64,000 nt of DNA from Salinicola acroporae (GTDB lineage Bacteria; Pseudomonadota; Gammaproteobacteria; Pseudomonadales; Halomonadaceae). The position numbers and the translations under genes were made by a program. The stretch covers positions 481,083 through 545,082 of the forward strand of contig NZ_PZJW01000004.1 of assembly GCF_003206615.1 (NCBI RefSeq), read 5' to 3'. Below the pieces are notes generated by a model. The model was not told where the DNA came from. It saw only the letters and a list, made by a program, of their open reading frames with translations, and did not search any database. Of this stretch, positions 53,848 to 63,545 are shown piece by piece (the first letter of the stretch is position 1; each line of letters opens with the position of its first letter).

Positions 53848-54145
53848 GAACTTGCCTCCTTTGCTGGGACCTCGCCATGCGGTGTCATCGGCGGGTGGCG
53901 ATGGCGAGGTCGCCAATGATGCGGGCTGGGCGGCCATTCGGCCAGTGAAGCGAGTTCAAGCTGAGCATGTGTATCGTTCATCGTGAGGTGGGTGGCCGAG
54001 GTGACCGGCGTCGCGCTCTCAAACTTTAGTGGTAGGATTGTCGGCCCCCGCCGACGCATTCACCGACGTGCCATCGGCATCGGCCGGGAGTCTTTTTCCA
54101 TCGCGCCCCAACGTCGAACGCCGGGGTAAAGAACAGGAGTGTCCC

Positions 54146-55009
54146 GTGACGACCCCCTCTCAGCACGATCTACGCAACGCCTTCCGCGAACTGCTCGCCA
54201 GTGGCGAGTGCTACTACACGGCCTCGGTGTTCGATCCGATGTCGGCTCGTATCGCCGCCGACCTCGACTTCGAAGTCGGCATTCTGGGAGGATCTGTCGC
54301 CTCGCTGCAGGTGCTGGCGGCGCCCGATTTCGCCTTGATCACCCTGAGCGAATTCGTCGAACAGGCGACTCGGATCGGCCGCGTGGCACGGTTGCCGGTG
54401 ATCGCCGACGCCGACCATGGCTACGGCAACGCGCTCAACGTGATGCGCACGATCACCGAACTGGAGCGGGCCGGTGTCGCCGCGCTGACCATCGAGGACA
54501 CCTTGCTGCCGGCGCAGTACGGCCACAAGTCGACCGACCTGATTCCCGTGGAGGAGGGCGTCGGCAAGATGCGCGCGGCACTCGAGGCTCGGATCGATCC
54601 GGCGCTGTCGATCATCGCCCGTACCAACGCCGGCCAGCTCGACGACGATGCTGCCATCGCCCGCATTCGCGCCTACCAGGCGGCCGGCGTCGACGCCATC
54701 TGCCTGGTTGGGGTCCGGGACTTCGAGCATCTCGAGAAGCTGGCGGCGCCATTGACGGTGCCGCTGATGCTGGTCACCTACGACAATCCGGCCCTACGGG
54801 ATCGCGCGCGTCTCGCCGCGCTGGGTGTCCGTATCGTCGTCAACGGTCACGCTGCCTATTTCGCCGCGATCAAGGCGACCTATGACTGCCTGCGCGAGCA
54901 GCGCGATATCGCGACCAACGACCTGGACGCCTCGACGCTGTCGACGCGCTATTCGACGCTCGAGGAGTATCGGATCTGGGCCCGCGAATACATGGATGTG
55001 AAAGAGTAA
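54146..55009 (+). CDS. Isocitrate lyase/PEP mutase superfamily protein, oxaloacetate decarboxylase type
   Basis: This 287-residue protein starts at GTG 54146 after AGGAG, the same length as the oxaloacetate decarboxylase PA4872 of Pseudomonas aeruginosa. Metal-binding and catalytic segments are [30 protein letters not shown] and [10 protein letters not shown]. The conserved KKCGH catalytic-cysteine motif of isocitrate lyases is not present, consistent with a decarboxylase rather than a lyase. An in-frame frame extends upstream to 54029 without a ribosome site. It is monocistronic or weakly linked to dgt, which starts 140 bp on. Confidence 0.85.
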   Translation: MTTPSQHDLRNAFRELLASGECYYTASVFDPMSARIAADLDFEVGILGGSVASLQVLAAPDFALITLSEFVEQATRIGRVARLPVIADADHGYGNALNVMRTITELERAGVAALTIEDTLLPAQYGHKSTDLIPVEEGVGKMRAALEARIDPALSIIARTNAGQLDDDAAIARIRAYQAAGVDAICLVGVRDFEHLEKLAAPLTVPLMLVTYDNPALRDRARLAALGVRIVVNGHAAYFAAIKATYDCLREQRDIATNDLDASTLSTRYSTLEEYRIWAREYMDVKE

Positions 55010-55149
55010 GATCCCTTCGGGGAGCGGTAAGCTGCATGGGCGGCGCTTCGCGCCTGGAAGCGGGAAGAAAAAGCCTGACCCGCCCGGCTTTGCTTGATGC
55101 TTGCGACACGAACCTCGAGACTGACGATCGCGAACAATCGGAGACCACG

Positions 55150-56484
55150 ATGACTGTGATGCAGTGGGAGCGCCTGCTCGATCCTGTCCGGCTGCACGAT
55201 GCCCGGACATCGCGCGGTGAAATCGGCCGGAGTCCGTTCCACAAGGACTACGACCGCATCGTCTTCTCCGGCTCGTTTCGGCGCCTGGGGCGCAAGACCC
55301 AAGTCCATCCGCTGACCGACAACGATCATATCCACACCCGGTTGACCCACTCGATCGAGGTCGGCTGTGTCGGTCGCAGCCTGGGCATGATCGTCGGCGA
55401 GCAGCTGCGCGACAGCCTGCCGGATTGGGTCACGCCCGCCGATCTTGGCGTCATCGTCCAGGCGGCCTGTCTGGGGCACGACATTGGCAATCCGCCGTTC
55501 GGGCATGCCGGCGAGTACGCGATTCGCGACTGGTTCAAGTGGGCCGAGGCGCAGGGGAGCGGTCTGCTGGAGGGGCTCGACGAGGCGCAGCGCCGGGATC
55601 TGTTGACCTACGAGGGGAACGCCCAGGGTTTCCGGATCGTGACCCAGATCGAGTACAACCAGTTTCGCGGCGGCATGCGGCTCTCCGCCGCGACGCTGGG
55701 TACGCTGCTGAAGTATCCGTGGACGGTCGAGCATGGCGGCCAGATGGGCAAGTTCGGCTGCTACCAGTCCGAGAAGCATCTGCTGGTCGAGGTCGTCGAG
55801 CGGCTCGGCCTCAAGTCGGTCGATGGTTCCAAGTGGTGTCGCCATCCCCTGGCCTACCTGGTCGAGGCGGCGGACGACATCTGCTATGCGCTGCTCGATC
55901 TCGAGGACGGCCTGGAAATGGGCATCCTGCGTTACGAAGAGGTCGCCCAGGTACTGCTGCAGATCGCCGGCGAGCCGCCGAAGGGTTATGAGCAGATGGC
56001 CGCCGACGGCGTGTCGCAGCGTCGGCGGATCGCGGCGCTGCGCGGTGCGGCGATGGAGCGGGCGGTCAACGAAGTCGGCGATGTCTTCGTTCAACACGAG
56101 AAAGCGCTGCTCAACGGCACTCTCAACGACGATCTGCTCGAGCTCTGCCATCCGGACCTCACCTGGGGTGTCTCCTCGGCCAAGCAACTGGCTCGCGAGC
56201 GCATCTTCCAGAACGAGCGCAAGGCCAAGCTCGAGATCGGCGCCTATACCACGCTCGGCATCCTGCTGGAGGCCTTCATCGGCGCGGCGCATGAGCTGCA
56301 TCACACCGGGCACTCTTCCTTCAAGCACCAGCGCGTGTTGGCGCTGATCGGCGAGAATACGCCGAAGCCGAACTGGCCGCTCTACGACAGCTATCGTCGG
56401 ATGCTCGATTTCATCGGCGGCATGACCGATCACTACGCGGTCGAACTGGCCCAGGAAATGGGCGGACGCCTCAAGGGAGACTGA
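55150..56484 (+). CDS. dgt: Deoxyguanosinetriphosphate triphosphohydrolase family protein (HD domain)
   Basis: This 444-residue enzyme hydrolyses dGTP or other dNTPs to the nucleoside and tripolyphosphate. HD metal ligands are seen in HIHTRLTHSIEV and CLGHDIGNPPFGHAGE, followed by the family glutamate in YEGNAQGFRI. The N-terminal SRGEIGRSPFHKDYDRIVFSGSFRRL segment is diagnostic. The start at 55150 has GGAG upstream, and an upstream frame from 55036 is rejected. The length and the ARTSRGEIGRSPFHKDYDRI N-terminus fit the shorter dGTPase-like proteins. The nucleotide preference is not readable. Confidence 0.92.
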   Translation: MTVMQWERLLDPVRLHDARTSRGEIGRSPFHKDYDRIVFSGSFRRLGRKTQVHPLTDNDHIHTRLTHSIEVGCVGRSLGMIVGEQLRDSLPDWVTPADLGVIVQAACLGHDIGNPPFGHAGEYAIRDWFKWAEAQGSGLLEGLDEAQRRDLLTYEGNAQGFRIVTQIEYNQFRGGMRLSAATLGTLLKYPWTVEHGGQMGKFGCYQSEKHLLVEVVERLGLKSVDGSKWCRHPLAYLVEAADDICYALLDLEDGLEMGILRYEEVAQVLLQIAGEPPKGYEQMAADGVSQRRRIAALRGAAMERAVNEVGDVFVQHEKALLNGTLNDDLLELCHPDLTWGVSSAKQLARERIFQNERKAKLEIGAYTTLGILLEAFIGAAHELHHTGHSSFKHQRVLALIGENTPKPNWPLYDSYRRMLDFIGGMTDHYAVELAQEMGGRLKGD

Positions 56485-57075
56485 GCACTCTCCCACTTTT
56501 TCCCCTCGTCGTCGGGCTCGCGCCCGGCGTCGTCGTTTCTGGCACCTCCTGGATCATCGCCTCGTGCGAGTGTTGGGCGTAGCTGTTGAAAGTGGATTCA
56601 TAACTCCGTATTTTAATTGAACGGTTAATTAATAAAAATCGATTTTGATCGCGTGCCGGGATCGAGAGCGATCAACGCGATCGCCGATTCGGGCCGCCGG
56701 CTAACGTCGCCACTGCCCGCTGGGGAGAACCATCCTCGCTTTACCCGGCGATGAGCCATATTTCAGACGCCAGCATCGGCATCGCCAAGCTGGCAGAACG
56801 CGCGATGGGCGGGCCGGCGGTTCCACGACCTGACCTCGGGCTCGGCAGGTGACTGCCAAGCGTCAGGGCAACTGAGTAGATCGATTCTTCCGTTGAAGGG
56901 ATGGCTGGATTCAACGACCGAAGTCGACTTAACTCAAATCGAGGCCTGATGGCCTCGCGGCGGGAACACGGAAACGAGCCAAGGGTCTCAACGCCCTGCG
57001 TCCCTGCAGGTCATTTCAGCCGTCAGGGGCGCCGATGCTCGTCAACGCAAACTATCTGACCATGATGGGAGCCGC
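56485..57075. other. 591-bp intergenic region before the BCCT transporter gene
   Basis: An AT-rich block at 56603-56646 contains the palindrome AAAATCGATTTT (56635-56646) and flanking TTAATT/AATTAA arms, suitable for a promoter or operator. At 56940-56957 CGAGGCC-TGAT-GGCCTCG is a perfect hairpin in what would be the transporter leader. No small ORF with a ribosome site and no named riboswitch class was recognised. Confidence 0.5.
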
Positions 57076-59139
57076 ATGAGCACAAGTTCCGATAATAATT
57101 CCACGACCCAAGACAGGCTGAATCCAGTCGTCTTCTATGGGTCGGTCATTGGCATCGTCGCCTTTTCGTTGTGGGCGATGATCGCTACCGAGCAAGCGAA
57201 CGGCATCATCAACGCGCTGCTGGGCTGGATCTCCAACACTTTCGGCTGGTACTACTTTCTGACAGTCGTCATCTACCTGGCCTTCGTGGTGTTCGTGGGC
57301 TTTTCCCGCTTCGGCAAGATTCGTCTCGGGCCGGAGCATTCGAGGCCAGATTTCAATATCTTCTCCTGGTCGGCGATGCTGTTCTCCGCCGGTATCGGCA
57401 TCGGGGTCATCTTCTTCGCCCTGGCAGAACCGCTGACCCAGTTCTACAACGCGCCCAACGCGCCGAGCGACCAGGTGGCGGCTGCCCGTCACGCGATGCA
57501 ACTGACTTTCCTCCATTGGGGGCTTTCAGGCTGGGGGATCTACACCCTGGTGGGCATGTCGCTGGCGTTCTTCAGCTATCGACACAACCTGCCGCTGACC
57601 ATCAGTAGCGCGCTCTATCCCATCTTCGGCAAGAAGATCTACGGCCCCATCGGTCACGTGGTGGACATCGCCGCCGTACTGGGCACGGTGTTCGGTATCG
57701 CTGCCAGTCTCGGCATCGGCGTCATCCAGCTCAACTACGGGCTGAACTTCATGTTCGGCATCGCGGAAAGTGCCTGGACCCAGACCATCCTGGTGCTGCT
57801 GATCGTGCTGTTCGCGACGATCTCCGCGGTGACCGGTGTCGAGAAGGGGATTCGTCGCCTTTCCGAGTTCAACATCCTGCTGGCGATCGCGCTGCTGCTG
57901 TTCGTGCTGTTTGCCGGCAAGACGGTGTTCCTGCTCAATGCGCTGGTGATGAACATCGGCGACTACCTCTCCGGCTTCATCTCGATGTCGTTCGACACCT
58001 ATGCCTTCGATCAGCCGACGGACTGGCTCAACGCCTGGACGCTGTTCTTCTGGGCATGGTGGATCGCCTGGGGCCCGTTCGTCGGTCTGTTCCTGGCACG
58101 GATTTCGCGCGGCCGCACCATCAGGACCTTCGTGGCCGGCACCCTGACGTTGCCGATCGCTTTCATGATGATCTGGATGTCGATCCTGGGTAACAGTGCC
58201 CTCGACATGGCGATGAATGGCGCGACGGACTTCGGCGAGCAGGTCATGAATACGCCGCCGGCGGGGATCTATCTGTTCCTGCAGGAGTATCCGTTCCCGG
58301 TCTTTTCGACCATCGCGGTCAGCATTCTGGCGATCGTGTTCTTCGTCACCTCCGGTGACTCGGGTGCCCTGGTACTGTCGAACTTCACCTCCAAGCTGAA
58401 GGACGTCAACAGCGACGCACCGATCTGGATGCGCATCCTGTGGTCGGCGGTGATCGGGGTGCTGACCCTGTCGCTGCTGCTGGCCGGTGGCCTGTCGACG
58501 CTGCAGAGCGCGGTGGTCATCACCGGGCTGCCCTTCTCGATCGTGCTGTTCTTCATGATCGCGGGGCTCTACAAGGCGCTGAAGGTCGAGGCGTTCAAGG
58601 AGGACAGTCACCGCCTGAGCCTGTCCGGCTCGCTGTCGGGACGCATGTCCGCCGGCGGGCGCGATCGCGCTCACGACTGGAAGACGCGACTCAAGCGTGC
58701 CATGTCGTTCCCCGATCGCCATCAGGCCCAGCAGTTCCTGGAAGAGACCGGGCGGCCGGCAATGGAAGCGGTGCGCGAGGAACTGATGAAGCAGGGCGTC
58801 GAGGTCGATATCAGCACCGGTACGCAGAACGACGACGACTACCTGTCGCTCTACGTCGATCTTGGCAGCGAGCAGAACTTCGCCTACCAGATCTGGACGC
58901 ATCCGTTCTCGACACCGTCCTTCGCCATGCGAACACCGCGCAGCAGCAGTCGATACTATCGTCTGGAGGTGTATCTGCTGGAAGGTAGCCAGGGCTATGA
59001 CCTGATGGGCTACACCCGCGAGCAGGTCATCGATGACATTCTCGACCAGTACGAGCGTCACCTGCAGTTCCTGCACCTCAATCGTGAAGAGCCGGGCAGC
59101 ATCAACATGCCTGACAGTCCGGAACAGCCACCGAGCTGA
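57076..59139 (+). CDS. betT: BCCT family choline/betaine transporter with long C-terminal regulatory domain (BetT-like)
   Basis: This 687-residue carrier imports choline or a betaine with protons or sodium as an osmoprotection route. Twelve hydrophobic segments occupy about residues 15-515. The tryptophan-rich BCCT signature is FFWAWWIAWGPFVGLFLARISRGRT, split here at residues about 322-346. The extra cytoplasmic tail of about 160 residues (LSLSGSLSGRMSAGG to the end) is the osmosensing extension typical of BetT rather than of short OpuD carriers. A strong terminator follows. The symbol is given on length and tail; the substrate is inferred. Confidence 0.88.
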   Translation: MSTSSDNNSTTQDRLNPVVFYGSVIGIVAFSLWAMIATEQANGIINALLGWISNTFGWYYFLTVVIYLAFVVFVGFSRFGKIRLGPEHSRPDFNIFSWSAMLFSAGIGIGVIFFALAEPLTQFYNAPNAPSDQVAAARHAMQLTFLHWGLSGWGIYTLVGMSLAFFSYRHNLPLTISSALYPIFGKKIYGPIGHVVDIAAVLGTVFGIAASLGIGVIQLNYGLNFMFGIAESAWTQTILVLLIVLFATISAVTGVEKGIRRLSEFNILLAIALLLFVLFAGKTVFLLNALVMNIGDYLSGFISMSFDTYAFDQPTDWLNAWTLFFWAWWIAWGPFVGLFLARISRGRTIRTFVAGTLTLPIAFMMIWMSILGNSALDMAMNGATDFGEQVMNTPPAGIYLFLQEYPFPVFSTIAVSILAIVFFVTSGDSGALVLSNFTSKLKDVNSDAPIWMRILWSAVIGVLTLSLLLAGGLSTLQSAVVITGLPFSIVLFFMIAGLYKALKVEAFKEDSHRLSLSGSLSGRMSAGGRDRAHDWKTRLKRAMSFPDRHQAQQFLEETGRPAMEAVREELMKQGVEVDISTGTQNDDDYLSLYVDLGSEQNFAYQIWTHPFSTPSFAMRTPRSSSRYYRLEVYLLEGSQGYDLMGYTREQVIDDILDQYERHLQFLHLNREEPGSINMPDSPEQPPS

Positions 59140-59164
59140 GATCGCCTGGCTTCTCGCTGATCAC

Positions 59165-59194
59165 GACCCCGGCCATCTGGCCGGGGTCTTTTTT
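59165..59194 (+). terminator. Intrinsic terminator of the BCCT gene
   Basis: GACCCCGGCCA and TGGCCGGGGTC pair around a tiny loop and run into six Ts. Confidence 0.95.
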
Positions 59195-59221
59195 GTGCCC
59201 GCCATCCCTGGCGGTCGCCAT

Positions 59222-60076
59222 TCAAACCGTCGCTGGCGCGACGTCAAACATCTCTCCCGGACATTTTTTGATCGGCTCCGCCGCGACACTGGCGTCGTTC
59301 GCGGCGGGCGTTCCCTGGCTGCGGGAGAGCCATTCCAGGATGGCCGTGGCGGTCGTCCTGCCGGGGTCGGCAATGCCCTGGGTGCCGAACAGGCGGTTGA
59401 ACTCGAACAGGAAGGGGTGATCCCCCACCATGGCGACGTCGAACCCGGCGTGATCGACACCCAGCCGCGTGGCGACGCGCTGGACCAGGGCCAGCGCGGC
59501 GGGGGGGATGTCGTCGTGATCGATCATGCCCCCCTGGGCGACGTTGGCGCGATATCCCCCTGGCGGCGTCACCCGCCAGTAACTGGCGAGGATCCGGTCG
59601 CCGATCAGGACGATGCGCAGGTCCCGGTCGATGGGAAGGCGGGTCTGGGCGTACAGCACTTCCTGGGACGCGGCCAGCGTTTCGAGTTCGCGTCGCCTCT
59701 CGATCAGGTGCACGCCCTGGCCACGGGCACTGCGGATCTCCTTGACGATCATCGGGTAGCCGACTTCCGCCTCGGCGATATCGATACCGTGGCAGGTGCT
59801 GGCCTGAATCGTCGTCTTCGGGATGTTTTCCGGGCAGATGGCCTGGAAGGCACGGGTCTGCTCCACCTTGTCGTGGCCCAGGTAGTAGGTGGCCGGCGAC
59901 GGGAAGATGCGCTTGTGCATCGCATGCAGCAGCGTGCTGACTTGCCAGTAGCTGGGAAACAGCAGCCAGTCGGCGGCCTGGATCTCGTCGAGATGTTCGA
60001 ACATGCGCTCGGGCTTGATGTAGCGAACGCCGGGAATGTGCAGGGTGCGAGAAACGTCGAAGGAGATCAGACGCAT
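59222..60076 (-). CDS. ATP-grasp (RimK/glutathione synthase-like) protein
   Basis: This 284-residue protein has an ATP-grasp core. The phosphate-loop region is YPMIVKEIRSARGQGVHLI, followed by LYAQTRLPIDRDLRIVLIGDRILASYWR and the metal-binding DVAMVGDHPFLFEFNRLFG near the C-terminus. Members ligate a carboxylate to an amine or thiol. The substrate here is unknown, and no partner biosynthetic gene is adjacent. It is divergent from the sodium symporter gene and convergent with betT. Confidence 0.82.
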   Translation of the reverse strand: MRLISFDVSRTLHIPGVRYIKPERMFEHLDEIQAADWLLFPSYWQVSTLLHAMHKRIFPSPATYYLGHDKVEQTRAFQAICPENIPKTTIQASTCHGIDIAEAEVGYPMIVKEIRSARGQGVHLIERRRELETLAASQEVLYAQTRLPIDRDLRIVLIGDRILASYWRVTPPGGYRANVAQGGMIDHDDIPPAALALVQRVATRLGVDHAGFDVAMVGDHPFLFEFNRLFGTQGIADPGRTTATAILEWLSRSQGTPAANDASVAAEPIKKCPGEMFDVAPATV

Positions 60077-60266
60077 CGGATGCCTCTTGAAATACCAGCC
60101 CGCTGGTGGGAAGGAGAAAAAAGCGCGCTATCATCAGGCCGTTTGGGGGGCTTGGCAAGTCCTCCGAGACCGGGCGATGAAAACAATTTCCGGCCGCTGG
60201 CGCCGGGGTGCCATGTCAACGACGTGCTACGCTCAATTTGTCGACAACAAAAAGCGAGGACAGGAC

Positions 60267-61892
60267 GTGGGCGCTTTCACTGGGTGGGATACCGCGGTTC
60301 TGATTGTCTATGTGGTGGGAATTGCCTGGGTGGGCGCCCGCTTCGGAAAGGATCAGGAGAGCACGCAGGACTATTTTCTCGGGGGTCGCAAGATTCCCGG
60401 CTGGGCCATCGGCCTGTCGGTGATGGCGACCCAGGCCAGCGCGATCACCTTCATCGGCGCGCCCGGCTGGGGGTTCGAGGGCGGTCTGGAACGCCTGGCC
60501 ACGTTCATCAATGTGCCGCTGGCGATGGCGGTGCTGATCGTGGTGCTGGTGCCGATCTTCCATCGAGCTGGCATCTACAGCATCTACGAGTTGCTCGAAC
60601 GTCGTTTCGGGGCGCTGACCCGATCGCTGGCGGCGCTGCTGTTCCTGGTCGCGCGCGGCCTTGCCACGGGCGTGGTGCTCTATGCGCCGGCGCTGGTGCT
60701 CTCGGTCGTCACCGGCTGGGACGTCGACCTGACCATCGTGCTGATGGCGGTGATCGCGGTGAGCTACACCGTGCTCGGCGGTATCAGCGCGGTGATCTGG
60801 ACCGACGTGATCCAGATGTTCGTGCTGTGGCTGGGGGCGATCCTGAGCATGGTGCTGATGGTCTCGAGCCTGCCCGGCGGCTGGGGCGACGTGTTCGCCT
60901 ACGGCGCCGCCAACGGCATGTTCGACACCATCGACCTGTCGCTCGATCCCACCGTGACCTACTCGCTGTGGGCGGGGCTGATCGGTGGCGTGGTCATGCA
61001 CGTCGCCTATTTCGGCACCGACCAGAGCCAGATCCAGCGGGTACTGACCAGTCCCTCGATCGCCGAGGGCCAGCGCTCGCTGCTGATCGGCGGTTACCTG
61101 CTGGTACCGCAGATGCTGCTGTTCCTGTTCATCGGCGTGATGCTCGCCGCCTATTACCAGCAGCATGGCCTCACCGCACCGGAGAACCTGAACGAGCTGT
61201 TCCCGCGCTACGTGGTCAACGCCTTTCCCGTCGGGGTGACCGGGCTGGTGATCGCCGGGGTCTTCGCGGCCGCCATGTCGAGCCTGGATTCCGCGCTCAA
61301 CTCGTTGTCCGCGGTGACGGTGCGCGATTTCTACGCCCGCTACGTCAGGCCCGACGCCGACGAAAAGCATTACCTCAAGGCGTCGCGCTGGGCGACCATC
61401 TTCTGGGGGCTCTACGCCACCGCGTTCGCGTTCTTCGCCGGTAATCTCGGCCCGGTGATCGAAGCGGTCAACCGCATCGGTTCCTGGTTCTACGGCGCGT
61501 TGCTGGGGACCTTCCTGCTGGCCGTGCTCAGCCATCGCAGCAACGGCAGAGGGGCGGTCAGCGGCATCATCATCGGCATGGCGGCGGTATGGGCCGTCTC
61601 GCAGACCGATGTCTCCTGGCTCTACCAGAACTTCGTCGGGCTGATCGTCTCGGTGGTCGTCGGCTATGCGGTGAGTTTGACCGCGCCGGCGCCATCGGCC
61701 GCGCAGCTCTCGGACGTGGTGATCGACGAGACCGCGCCCGACATGCAGGCGATCCTCAAGGGACGCAGCGACGGAGCCGCCGAAATCGGTCGCGATGCTC
61801 GCCTGACACGGCGTCGCTGCATCGGCCTGGTCGTATGGTTCTTCGTGTCGCTGGCCGCGCTGGCGCTGCTGCAGGGGTGGGCCAATGGTTGA
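60267..61892 (+). CDS. Sodium:solute symporter family (SSS) transporter
   Basis: This 541-residue Na+-coupled importer has about 13 helices. SSS features are TQDYFLGGRKIPGWAIGLSVMATQASAITF near the N-terminus (in pieces), SYTVLGGISAVIWTDVIQMF, and FAAAMSSLDSALNSLSAVTV, with the serine/aspartate residues of the second sodium site. The GTG at 60267 follows an AGGACAGGAC site. ATGs at 60213 and 60177 are alternatives that would add polar leader residues. The last codons overlap an uncharacterised gene, which may be its partner. The solute is unknown. Confidence 0.88.
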   Translation: MGAFTGWDTAVLIVYVVGIAWVGARFGKDQESTQDYFLGGRKIPGWAIGLSVMATQASAITFIGAPGWGFEGGLERLATFINVPLAMAVLIVVLVPIFHRAGIYSIYELLERRFGALTRSLAALLFLVARGLATGVVLYAPALVLSVVTGWDVDLTIVLMAVIAVSYTVLGGISAVIWTDVIQMFVLWLGAILSMVLMVSSLPGGWGDVFAYGAANGMFDTIDLSLDPTVTYSLWAGLIGGVVMHVAYFGTDQSQIQRVLTSPSIAEGQRSLLIGGYLLVPQMLLFLFIGVMLAAYYQQHGLTAPENLNELFPRYVVNAFPVGVTGLVIAGVFAAAMSSLDSALNSLSAVTVRDFYARYVRPDADEKHYLKASRWATIFWGLYATAFAFFAGNLGPVIEAVNRIGSWFYGALLGTFLLAVLSHRSNGRGAVSGIIIGMAAVWAVSQTDVSWLYQNFVGLIVSVVVGYAVSLTAPAPSAAQLSDVVIDETAPDMQAILKGRSDGAAEIGRDARLTRRRCIGLVVWFFVSLAALALLQGWANG

Positions 61893-62469
61893 TCGCGAGG
61901 GCGAGCGAGGGACGATGGCTATGGACACGACGGCGCCGGCGTCGAGACTGGCTCGGCAACTGGGCGCCACCGCCGCTGAGCCCCGGCTGCGGCGCTACGG
62001 TGCCGAACGGTTCGAACCGGCGTGGTTGTCGCTGTGGGCGGTGGCGGTCGGCCGCGAGACGGGCGCACCGCTGGCGTGGCTGCTGGCGGCCGACAATCTG
62101 CCGAGGGCCATGCTGATGGCAGGGGCGCTAACCCCCCATCCGGCGGAACATGACGGCGCGCTGGTCCTCGAGGGTGGTCGGCCGCCGACACTCCCGCAGT
62201 TCGAGCGCTGGTGGCTGTGGGAGCGACTGGCCCGGCCACGCCGCTGGTCGCTGCGGGTGCAGCCCGCGACGTTGCGGGCGGTCGAATTCCCGCTGTGGCT
62301 GGGTTATTCGCCAGGGCGCCGCCATGCCCGGCTGATCGTCCTCAGCGGCCTCTCCGGCGAGGCGCTGGGGGCACTCAAGCCGGCGGTGCTGGCCGGGCTT
62401 CGTGACCGAGCGCGCGCCGAGACCGCCAGCGGTCCGTCGACGCGGGACGACGATCGCGTTCCCGGCTAG
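61885..62469 (+). CDS. Uncharacterised protein coupled to the sodium symporter
   Basis: This 194-residue soluble-looking protein is rich in Arg, Ala, Leu and Trp and has no signal peptide. It begins at ATG 61885, inside the 3' end of the symporter gene (8-base overlap). A second in-frame ATG at 61915 follows a GAGGG stretch and could be the real start. Segments such as RWWLWERLARPRRWSLRVQP and LPLWLGYSPGRRHARLIVLSG-like text show no known motif. The stop TAG shares the palindrome GCTAGC with the stop of the convergent kinase gene. The gene may serve the symporter, which is inferred only from the overlap. Confidence 0.65.
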   Translation: MVDREGERGTMAMDTTAPASRLARQLGATAAEPRLRRYGAERFEPAWLSLWAVAVGRETGAPLAWLLAADNLPRAMLMAGALTPHPAEHDGALVLEGGRPPTLPQFERWWLWERLARPRRWSLRVQPATLRAVEFPLWLGYSPGRRHARLIVLSGLSGEALGALKPAVLAGLRDRARAETASGPSTRDDDRVPG

Positions 62470-63440
62470 CGGGCGTCGCCGCTGCGCTCCATGGCGACCA
62501 GTTGCTCCCGGTTGGGCAGGCCCTCCATGTCGCCGATCACCTGGACCTGGCGGGCGCCGATCAGGTTGCCGCGATGCAGCGCCGCGTGCCAGTCCAACCC
62601 GTCAAGGTAGGCGCTGACGATGCCCACCGCGAAGCCGTCGCCGGCACCGACGGTATCGATGACCTGTTCGACGGGCGAGCCGTCGACGGTGCCTTCGCTG
62701 TCGGCGGTGCGGAAGTAACTACCTTCCGGCCCGAGCTTGATCACCACCGCCCTGGCGCCCCGGTCGAGGTAGTCGCCGGCGATGTCGTGGGCCGTCTCGC
62801 GGCCGGTCAGCAGCCGGCCCTCGCCGAGTCCCGGCATCACGATGTCGGCCTCCGCGGCCAGCGCATTGAGGGTCTCGATCATGACCGCTTCGCTGGGCCA
62901 TAGGCTGGGGCGCAGATTGGGGTCGAAAGAGACCGATAGCCCGGCGCGGCGAGCCTGTCGCAGCAGATGAAAGGAGAGTTCGCGCGCTGAATCGGAAATG
63001 GCGGGCGGGATGCCAGTGGCGTGGAGGTGGCGGGCCGCTTCCAGCTCGACGTCGCTGGCGTCGGCGATGCTCAGGTGGCTGGCGGCGCTACCCCGGCGGA
63101 CGTACTCGACATGGGGGTCGGCGCCGTCGACGGCGCGTTCCTTGAAGATCAGTCCAGTGGCGTTCGCTGCATCCTGCCGGACATGCCGGCAGTCGAGTCC
63201 TTCGGCCTCCAGGGCTCGCTGCAGGAAGATGCCGTTGTGATCCGCGCCGACCCGACTGAGCCAGCGCACGTCGAAGCCCAGCCTAGACAGTCCGATGGCG
63301 ACATTGGTATCGGCGCCGGCGGTGCGGCGATGAAATCTCGTCACCTGGGCGAGCGGGCCTTGATCGTCGGCGATGAACATCGCCATCGCCTCGCCAAAGG
63401 TCAGGACATCGTAGGCGGTGCGGGAATCGGAACGGGGCAT
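62466..63440 (-). CDS. PfkB family sugar kinase, 2-dehydro-3-deoxygluconokinase-like (KdgK)
   Basis: This 324-residue ribokinase-fold enzyme phosphorylates a sugar acid, probably 2-keto-3-deoxygluconate. Marks are TFGEAMAMF at the N-terminus, AGADTNVAIGLSRLG (sugar-binding), SFDPNLRPSLW and the anion-hole/catalytic motif IDTVGAGDGFAVGIVSA with its catalytic aspartate. The start at 63440 follows AGGAGACGCC; an upstream frame to 63530 is rejected. It is not next to an aldolase or uronate gene here, so the pathway is inferred from the family. Confidence 0.85.
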   Translation of the reverse strand: MPRSDSRTAYDVLTFGEAMAMFIADDQGPLAQVTRFHRRTAGADTNVAIGLSRLGFDVRWLSRVGADHNGIFLQRALEAEGLDCRHVRQDAANATGLIFKERAVDGADPHVEYVRRGSAASHLSIADASDVELEAARHLHATGIPPAISDSARELSFHLLRQARRAGLSVSFDPNLRPSLWPSEAVMIETLNALAAEADIVMPGLGEGRLLTGRETAHDIAGDYLDRGARAVVIKLGPEGSYFRTADSEGTVDGSPVEQVIDTVGAGDGFAVGIVSAYLDGLDWHAALHRGNLIGARQVQVIGDMEGLPNREQLVAMERSGDAR

Positions 63441-63545
63441 GGCGTCTCCTGTTGGGTGCAAGCACGCTTCATCGGGAACGTGATGTGGAAAGAGGGTGGG
63501 AAGGTTGCGTCCGGAAAGCCGACGCGACACGTCGCTCCGGCGAGG

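Noticed and set aside
56880-57075. Leader of betT considered as a glycine, c-di-AMP or sodium riboswitch
   Set aside because: One good hairpin is present, but I could not match the conserved core bases of any named class.
60036-60266. 77-residue N-terminal extension of the sodium symporter
   Set aside because: It overlaps the divergent ATP-grasp start and promoter region; the hydrophobic family start follows the GTG at 60267.
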